Source: CAKSHP01 sp045636325
Lineage (GTDB): Bacteria; Bacillota; Clostridia; UBA1381; UMGS1253
Assembly (NCBI GenBank): GCA_045636325.1
Contig: JAZTXH010000005.1
Coordinates: 1-35,695 of the forward strand
Length of the DNA: 35,695 nucleotides
Direction of reading: 5' to 3'
Shown: positions 30,948 through 35,695 of the stretch, one piece after another
Numbering within the stretch: the first letter of the stretch is position 1
Layout of the letters: the number at the start of each line of letters is the position of its first letter
Position numbers and translations under genes: made by a program
The notes under the pieces: generated by a model
The model's database searches: none
Told to the model about the DNA's origin: nothing
Seen by the model: only the letters and a program-made list of their open reading frames with translations

Positions 30948-30966
30948 ATAATAAATATATAATCAA
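30938..30966 (-). promoter_or_regulatory. promoter of the Cys-rich gene
   Basis: Minus-strand TTGATT (30961-30966) and TATAAA (30938-30943), 17 bp apart. A plus-strand TATAAT at 30958-30963 overlaps the -35 box and could serve the XRE gene, though it has no good -35. Confidence 0.55.
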
Positions 30967-31010
30967 ATAAAAAGTACTCATTTGGGTTCGTTTTTGAAAG
31001 GATATTTATT

Positions 31011-31247
31011 ATGGAAGAACAAAAAATAAAACAGGATGCTATTTTTATTGGGAAGAATATTAAAAATATAAGGAAACTAAAAAAGATAAAACAGATTGAC
31101 GTTGTAAGAAAAATGCAATTGATGGGAATTGATATTACACGTGAATCCTTTGTAAAAATAGAAAGAGGTATTCAGCATATTTATGCAACTCAGTTAAAGG
31201 CTATTAAAGAGATACTGGATACTTCGTATGATGAACTTTTAAAATAA
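31011..31247 (+). CDS. XRE-family HTH regulator
   Basis: A 78-residue protein that is a single Cro/CI-type HTH: GKNIKNIRKLKKIKQIDVVRKM (helices 1-2), a recognition helix around ITRESFVKIERG, and the closing ATQLKAIKEILDTSYDELL. It has no sensor domain, so it probably works as a constitutive repressor or responds to a partner protein. SD GAAAGGA. It is divergent from the Cys-rich gene across the 17-bp palindrome, the usual layout for a small repressor and its target. Confidence 0.85.
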   Translation: MEEQKIKQDAIFIGKNIKNIRKLKKIKQIDVVRKMQLMGIDITRESFVKIERGIQHIYATQLKAIKEILDTSYDELLK

Positions 31248-31288
31248 ACTGTATAATGGACTTAAAGTTTGAGACGTAAGGGACAAAA

Positions 31289-31411
31289 AGCCTTCCCCTT
31301 GAGGGGAAGGGGGACCGCTTGCGGTGGATGAGGTGGAAAAGAATAATGATTGCTACGCAATTTACACCTCATCAGTCACTTCGTCACAGTTTCCCCTCAA
31401 GGGGAAGCCTT
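31289..31411. repeat. MITE-like palindromic element
   Basis: The ends carry AGCCTTCCCCTTGAGGGGAA (31289-31308) and its near-complement TTTCCCCTCAAGGGGAAGCCT (31390-31410, read in parts). Inside, GATGAGGTG near the left is mirrored by CACCTCATC near the right. The whole ~123 bp can fold into a long imperfect hairpin with no coding content. I have seen similar CCCCTTGAGGGG-type repeats in gut clostridial genomes. A related half copy lies at 33050-33072. Confidence 0.75.
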
Positions 31412-31434
31412 ATATAAAAAAGGAGGAATGTGGA

Positions 31435-31815
31435 GTGAAGAAAGAATATGTTGGCTGTTTGATGGCAATTCTAATTCCAATTTTGCTTATAAGTGTGTTG
31501 ATAGTTCCTCGTAGCAATACAAGAAATGCGGTGGCTGTCATTGCTGCAGATTATTCCACTATTACTTATAAAAATAAATTATAAGTGCCTATTGACTTTG
31601 ACGATTTGCCGGCAGATGTGGCAAGAGAATTTTTAAATTGGAGTGGAGAAGAAACAATTAAAGCAACAGTTGAAATGGAAAACTATTTTCTAGATAAATA
31701 TTTTTTAATAAATCAATTAGTCTTGAGAGATTTCAAAGGAGAAACATTTATATATCTCAATACCGACTATGATGTAAATGAGAGTGATTATTACTGCACG
31801 ATATCATATAAATAG
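31435..31815 (+). pseudogene. membrane-anchored small protein broken by an in-frame stop
   Basis: A GTG at 31435, 8 bases after AGGAGG, opens 49 codons: KKEY start, a hydrophobic anchor (residues about 7-26), then an extracytoplasmic stretch ending YKNKL. A TAA at 31582-31584 is followed in the same frame, without a gap, by 76 more codons (PIDFDDLPADVAREF...YYCTISYK). The second part has no SD, so the two parts were most likely one 126-residue protein of unknown family. A sequencing or assembly error is possible. The SD lies just past the MITE-like repeat. Confidence 0.6.
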
Positions 31816-32041
31816 CAAGTCCTTAACTAATAATTTTTTATCCCTGACTTGACAAAGTCATATCGGTGCGAAAGCAACCTACTTTCAAATACAATTGAAA
31901 CAACAAATTAAAGATGTATAAAACAACGGAGCGGTAGGTGAGATGGTCGACCCGTTTTGTTTTTATAAAAGAGAAGCTATACAAATCTGATTTAAAATGT
32001 GCAAATTAAGATTAAATTTAACTTGTGCGTTCGCTTTTCAT
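31816..32041. other. intergenic region with one hairpin
   Basis: No gene. AAAACAACGG (31919-31928) and CCGTTTTGTTTTT (about 31953-31965) can pair with a two-base bulge, giving a terminator-like structure on the plus strand. Confidence 0.4.
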
Positions 32042-33016
32042 TTATTTAAACTCTTCCCAAAACTCTAAAACAGCCTTTTCATATCCGTTTTTATTTTCAA
32101 TATAACTCATAGCGTGGGTTGCGCCCGGCACAATTAAAAGCCTCTTTTCTGAGCGGCACGCCTTATAATTTTCGTAAGTCATCTCAACAGGCACAAATGT
32201 ATCGTCAGTTCCATGAATAAATAAAACCGGAATTTTACACACCTTCATTGCATCAATGGTTGTATAATCCTTTGTGCCTACGCTTATTTTCTTTTTGCAT
32301 AAATCCTCTGTAATCTTGCTCAAAACCCCATATGAAAAATACAAATTTTCATCTACCACGTGCTTCCATATATCATAGGCAGAGGTAAAACCACAGTCTG
32401 CCATAATGCCTTTAACATTTTTGGGCAAGTCAAAACCGCCCGCCATTAAAACCGTGGATGCCCCCATTGAAATGCCTGCAAGATATATATTTATATTTTC
32501 GCCAAAACGCTCATTGACCCATAAAATCCAGTCAAGGCAGTCAAAGCGTTCTATCATGCCAAAACCCATATATTCGCCGCCGCTTTCGCCCTGACCACGC
32601 TGTTCAACATAAAGAACAGACGATGCATTTTCCTGCCAGAAATCTGCAATACCGCAAAAGTCCACATTCCACGCTGAACGCCAGCCATGCATTGCAATAA
32701 TAAGCCGCCTGTCGCCTTTTTTATGGTGCAGATGCCCCACAAGCCTTTCCCCGTCACGACTTCTTATTTCAATTCTTTCACAGTCGCTATTTTTAAGCTT
32801 TTCCGAAAGCATTTTTACATCCTTGGATATGCTTTCAGGAATAACAGATATATTAGCCCCTGTCTTTGCCATATATTTAGGCTCTTTACGGTCAAGAGCA
32901 GCATTAACCACAAATTCACTTGCCTTGCCTGCCACTGCTGCCGCAACCCCTGCCACTGCCGCAAGGGAAGCAGCTATAGCGCCTCCTGTTAATAAAAGTT
33001 TTGTTTTCTTTTTCAT
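32042..33016 (-). CDS. alpha/beta hydrolase with N-terminal membrane anchor
   Basis: A 324-residue serine hydrolase. Residues 5-30 form a signal-anchor (Ala/Gly/Val-rich), so the enzyme faces outward. Catalytic triad candidates: S183 in GISMG, D272 in HGTDDTFVP, and H301 in GATHAMSY. The oxyanion region is MHGWRSAW (109-116). The overall pattern resembles YfhR/BAAT-like and prolyl-oligopeptidase-type hydrolases found singly in Clostridia. The substrate is unknown (ester or peptide). SD AGGAGA. It stands alone between non-coding stretches. Confidence 0.88.
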   Translation of the reverse strand: MKKKTKLLLTGGAIAASLAAVAGVAAAVAGKASEFVVNAALDRKEPKYMAKTGANISVIPESISKDVKMLSEKLKNSDCERIEIRSRDGERLVGHLHHKKGDRRLIIAMHGWRSAWNVDFCGIADFWQENASSVLYVEQRGQGESGGEYMGFGMIERFDCLDWILWVNERFGENINIYLAGISMGASTVLMAGGFDLPKNVKGIMADCGFTSAYDIWKHVVDENLYFSYGVLSKITEDLCKKKISVGTKDYTTIDAMKVCKIPVLFIHGTDDTFVPVEMTYENYKACRSEKRLLIVPGATHAMSYIENKNGYEKAVLEFWEEFK

Positions 33017-33049
33017 AAAATTCAGTCTCCTGATTTAAAATGTTAAAGA

Positions 33050-33072
33050 CTTTCCCACAAGGGGAAGGCTAT
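33050..33072 (-). repeat. half copy of the CCCCTTGAGGGG-type repeat
   Basis: The minus-strand AGCCTTCCCCTTGTGGGAAAG resembles the left end of the 31289 element, with two changes in the palindrome. The matching right end was not found. Confidence 0.5.
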
Positions 33073-33094
33073 TTTCTCTTTCGGCTTGTATCAA

Positions 33095-33265
33095 TTATAA
33101 TTTTGATAATTCTGTAAATTCCAAAACGGAACTCCAAGCATTTTCAGTATTACCATAGCCTTTAAATCTTATGTATCTTGCAGTAATGGGTTTTTCAAAT
33201 GCCACCCTTACAGGTATTACATAAGGAAGTATTTTCTGCAAAATATTCTCTCGTTCTTTTTTGTT
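33095..33265 (-). pseudogene. C-terminal remnant of a discoidin (F5/8 type C) domain protein
   Basis: A 56-codon minus-strand frame ending in a TAA at 33095-33097. It reads PVRVAFEKPITARYIRFKG followed by YGNTENAWSSVLEFTEL. The A-R-Y-[IV]-R-[FI] strand and the closing W-x-S-V-x-E-[FIL] strand are the standard end of F5/8 type C carbohydrate-binding domains. A TGA at 33266-33268 closes the frame upstream and no start is present, so it is the leftover of a larger surface protein or glycosidase. Confidence 0.65.
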
Positions 33266-33307
33266 TCATTTTCTGTTCATCGGTTAACCTTTATAAAAGA
33301 CACCCGA

Positions 33308-33348
33308 CAATTTCAACAATTTTAACAATTTCAACAATTTTAACAATT
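33308..33348. repeat. short tandem repeat, 18-bp unit
   Basis: CAATTTCAACAATTTTAA occurs 2.3 times (33308-33325, 33326-33343, then CAATT). Internally it is a 9-bp half-unit. No gene is seen across 33269-33409. Confidence 0.85.
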
Positions 33349-33366
33349 GAGTTGTTTTCGTTATAC

Positions 33367-33404
33367 AAAAAACCAAAGCAACCGCAGCCACTTTGGTTTT
33401 TTTG
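33367..33404. terminator. terminator of the nucleotidyltransferase-galE operon
   Basis: AAAAACCAAAG pairs with CTTTGGTTTTT around a 12-base loop, with T tracts on both strands, 6 bases past the galE stop. Confidence 0.8.
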
Positions 33405-33409
33405 TTTTT

Positions 33410-34423
33410 TTATTCATCGTATCCGTTAGGATTGTTCTTCTGCCAGTTCCATGAATCACGACACATATCCTCAATGGTAAGCTTTGCTTCCCAGCCAAGC
33501 TCAGATTTTGCCTTTGAGGGGTCGGCATAACAGGTGATAACATCACCGGGACGTCTGGGTGCAATTTTGTAATTTACCTTAACACCATTAACCTTTTCAA
33601 AGGTTTTAACCAAATCAAGCACACTGTAACCTACACCGGTTCCAAGGTTATGGCAGAATACACCCTTATCCCTTGTAACCTTTTCAAGTGCCTTTATATG
33701 CCCTGCCGCCAAGTCAACCACATGAATATAATCACGCACGCCCGTTCCGTCAGGTGTGGGATAATCATCGCCAAAAATACTTAACTGCTCTAATCTGCCC
33801 GATGCAACCTGAGTAATATAAGGCATAAGGTTATTTGGAATACCCTTGGGATCTTCACCGATAGTGCCACTTTCATGTGCGCCAACGGGATTAAAGTAAC
33901 GCAGAAGTGAAATTGACCATTCTTCATCTGACACACTAAGGTCACGCAAAATTTGCTCAATCATAAGCTTTGTCTGACCGTAGGGACTGTTTGCTGATGT
34001 AGGTAAATCCTCAGTTAAAGGCATCTTGTCTGACATACCGTAAACAGTAGCAGATGAGCTGAACACAAGCTTTTTAACATTAAACTCACCCATTACCTGC
34101 AAAAGATACACAGTTCCGCCTATGTTATTTTCATAATATTTTAAAGGAATAGAAACAGATTCGCCAACCGCCTTAAGGCCTGCAAAGTGAATAACTGCAT
34201 CTATTTTGTTTTCGGAAAATACTTTCCTCATTCCATCAATATCAAGAATGTCACATTTATAAAATTTTATGGGCTTTCCTGTAATCTTTTCAACTCTTTT
34301 TAACGACTCTTTTGAACTGTTTGAAAGATTGTCAAGCACAATAGGCTCATATCCTGCCTGACAAAGCTGAACACATGTATGAGAACCTATGTAACCTGCG
34401 CCGCCCGTTACCAATATTGCCAT
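33410..34423 (-). CDS. galE: UDP-glucose 4-epimerase
   Basis: A 337-residue extended SDR. It has the NAD-binding GGAGYIGSH (7-15), the catalytic Ser/Thr in SSSATVYG (122-129), Y148 and K152 in SPYGQTK, and the family's RYFNPVGAHESG and DYIHVVDLA segments. It interconverts UDP-glucose and UDP-galactose for the Leloir pathway and surface polysaccharides. Length is typical. SD AAAGGATG. It lies 34 bp after the nucleotidyltransferase on the same strand, so the two probably form an operon that supplies activated sugars. No galK or galT is present. Confidence 0.96.
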   Translation of the reverse strand: MAILVTGGAGYIGSHTCVQLCQAGYEPIVLDNLSNSSKESLKRVEKITGKPIKFYKCDILDIDGMRKVFSENKIDAVIHFAGLKAVGESVSIPLKYYENNIGGTVYLLQVMGEFNVKKLVFSSSATVYGMSDKMPLTEDLPTSANSPYGQTKLMIEQILRDLSVSDEEWSISLLRYFNPVGAHESGTIGEDPKGIPNNLMPYITQVASGRLEQLSIFGDDYPTPDGTGVRDYIHVVDLAAGHIKALEKVTRDKGVFCHNLGTGVGYSVLDLVKTFEKVNGVKVNYKIAPRRPGDVITCYADPSKAKSELGWEAKLTIEDMCRDSWNWQKNNPNGYDE

Positions 34424-34457
34424 TTTAACTCATCCTTTCACAAATTCCTTATTTTAA

Positions 34458-35189
34458 TTACGCATTTTTAAGCTGCTCTTCACAAAACTGTAAATCCTCT
34501 ATAGTGTTAACGCCGTAGATTTCAACCTCATTTGTGATAGAGTGAGTTTCTACCTTTTTACCCTCTGAAATAAATATTTTAGGCATATCTGTAAGGTAAT
34601 ATTCTCCCTGAGCGTTATTGTTCTTAAGATTTTTAAGACCTTCAAACAAAAGCTTTGATTTAAACACATAAATACCAACGTTAAGCTCTTTAATTTCCTT
34701 CTGCTCAGGTGTGCAGTCTTTGTCTTCAACGATATCTAAAAGCTTTCCGTCGCTGCCGCGCACAATTCTGCCGTATGCCGGAGGATTGTCAATTATTGCA
34801 GTTAAAAGTGTGCAGTCAGCACCGCTTGAAACATGCTTGTCAATAACTGCCTTGTATGTTTCTTTTTTAAATAATGGCATATCTCCGTAAAGGATAAGTA
34901 CGTTACCGTCATAATTTTCAAAATGCTCAGATGCACATGCAACTGCGTGGCCTGTACCCTTCTGCTCTTCCTGAACACTGTAATTGTATTCATAGCCAAG
35001 CTTTTCCATAACCTTTTCTTTCATATATCCAACCACAATAACAGTATCCTTTTTATCAATAAAATCTGTACTGTCAAGTGCGTATCCGATAAGAGGCTTT
35101 CCGTTTGCCTCACGCATAACCTTGGGCAAATTAAATTCTTCACTGTGAAGTCTTTTACCTTTTCCTGCTGCTAAAACAATTGATTTCAT
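34458..35189 (-). CDS. sugar nucleotidyltransferase (GlmU N-domain-like)
   Basis: A 243-residue NTP transferase. It has the nucleotide-binding start IVLAAGKGKRL (4-14), the sugar-recognition PKVMREANGKPLI, QEEQKGTGHAV, the metal-binding ILYGDMPL, and NVGIYVF. These match the uridylyltransferase half of GlmU (UDP-GlcNAc pyrophosphorylase), but the left-handed beta-helix acetyltransferase half is absent. It may be a stand-alone UTP: hexose-1-phosphate uridylyltransferase that feeds galE. The start at 35189 follows GAGGAAG; the frame's earlier ATG (35237) has none. Confidence 0.88.
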   Translation of the reverse strand: MKSIVLAAGKGKRLHSEEFNLPKVMREANGKPLIGYALDSTDFIDKKDTVIVVGYMKEKVMEKLGYEYNYSVQEEQKGTGHAVACASEHFENYDGNVLILYGDMPLFKKETYKAVIDKHVSSGADCTLLTAIIDNPPAYGRIVRGSDGKLLDIVEDKDCTPEQKEIKELNVGIYVFKSKLLFEGLKNLKNNNAQGEYYLTDMPKIFISEGKKVETHSITNEVEIYGVNTIEDLQFCEEQLKNA

Positions 35190-35252
35190 AATAAAACTTC
35201 CTCTTTTCTTTATTTTTTTATGTATTAAATATTCCACAAATACCTATTGTAC

Positions 35253-35280
35253 ATTATACCTCATTTTTTAATTTTGTCAA
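35253..35280 (-). promoter_or_regulatory. promoter of the nucleotidyltransferase-galE operon
   Basis: Minus-strand TTGACA (35275-35280) and TATAAT (35253-35258), 16 bp apart. Confidence 0.8.
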
Positions 35281-35329
35281 GCCAATTAGCCTAAATTAAA
35301 GATTATTTATCCTATTTCGAAGTAATTTG

Positions 35330-35358
35330 TTGACATACATAAGAATTTATGATATGAT
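35330..35358 (+). promoter_or_regulatory. promoter of the shikimate kinase gene
   Basis: TTGACA (35330-35335) and TATGAT (35353-35358), 17 bp apart, divergent from the previous promoter. Confidence 0.75.
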
Positions 35359-35391
35359 ATGCTCATATTAATTTAAGGTTGTGACGATTTA

Positions 35392-35695
35392 ATGAAAAAT
35401 ATCGTTTTAATCGGTATGCCCGGAAGCGGAAAAAGCACTCTTGGGATTGTTGTTGCTAAAATTTTAGGCATGGATTTTATAGATGCAGACGTTTTTATTC
35501 AGAAAAACGAGAATATGAAATTGCAGGATATAATAAAGGAAAAAGGCGTTGAAGGATTTTTGGATACAGAATGTGAGAATATCCTTAAAATAAATGTGGA
35601 TAACACGGTTATCGCAACAGGAGGAAGCGCAGTCCTCCGAGAAGACGCAATGAAGCATCTTAAAAAGAATGCCAGAACTTTCTTTATAGATGTTT
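35392..35695 (+). CDS. aroK: shikimate kinase, 3' end outside the window
   Basis: The first 101 codons of a P-loop kinase that phosphorylates shikimate in aromatic amino-acid synthesis. Walker A is GMPGSGKST (8-16). The shikimate-binding FIDAD (28-32) follows, then FLDTECE in place of the usual FRxxE, and the loop TGGSAVL at the GGG-binding position (here GGS). Shikimate kinases are about 165-175 residues, so roughly 70 residues are missing beyond the edge. The SD is weak (AAGG 12 bases upstream). Confidence 0.88.
   Translation, partial: MKNIVLIGMPGSGKSTLGIVVAKILGMDFIDADVFIQKNENMKLQDIIKEKGVEGFLDTECENILKINVDNTVIATGGSAVLREDAMKHLKKNARTFFIDV

Overview
The window looks like a chromosomal segment of a low-GC, spore-forming Clostridia-type Firmicute, probably an uncultured gut lineage. 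The evidence is AT-rich intergenic DNA, strong SigA-type promoters (TTGACA-17-TATAAT), TTG and GTG starts, stage II sporulation protein D, a PdaB-like deacetylase, Veg, a DUF896 (YnzC-like) protein and RarA. No species can be named from the sequence alone.

Positions 1 to about 9,600 are an accessory region. It holds a diverged polyprenyl-synthetase-like gene without aspartate-rich motifs, coupled to a coiled-coil protein; a Bro-N antirepressor-like gene with an atypical C-terminus; a LysR regulator that has lost its HTH; a truncated insertion sequence that ends the LysR frame; and an IS1595-like element. That transposase has an N-terminal zinc ribbon and a C-terminal SAP-like segment. Its gene is preceded by about 16 copies of an AT-rich palindromic core (TTTTATAAAA type) spaced 21-22 bp apart. 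Next come a cysteine-rich leader peptide with an intrinsic terminator, an unrecognised 296-residue protein, and a secreted BspA-type LRR protein with SLH repeats.

Positions 9,600-20,900 are mostly core. They hold an OPT transporter with a structured, two-promoter leader, an orphan PqqD-domain protein, DUF896, veg, rarA, coaD (opposite strand), a polysaccharide deacetylase, a collapsed WYL-regulator pseudogene, a MATE transporter, mnmG and spoIID. Small unknown genes share an apparent operon with spoIID.

Positions 22,300-30,700 hold small membrane proteins (DUF378, GtrA and a 28-residue peptide), a 45-residue asparagine-rich protein with a hairpin abutting its ribosome site, a hemolysin III/PAQR protein, an M20 peptidase, a second MATE transporter, a low-molecular-weight tyrosine phosphatase, tRNA-Lys(CTT), and a NifU-like/GGGtGRT pair.

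Positions 30,700-35,695 hold an XRE regulator divergent from a cysteine-rich protein across a 17-bp perfect palindrome, a MITE-like palindromic repeat, a gene broken by an in-frame stop, an alpha/beta hydrolase, a discoidin-domain remnant, a nucleotidyltransferase-galE operon, and a shikimate kinase cut by the window edge.

The strongest candidates for something undescribed are the phased palindrome array with its zinc-ribbon/SAP-like transposase (3,529-5,567), the cysteine leader/attenuator in front of a non-cysteine operon (5,835-9,471), and the small regulatory hairpins at 9,677-9,745, 23,641-23,678 and 30,908-30,947.
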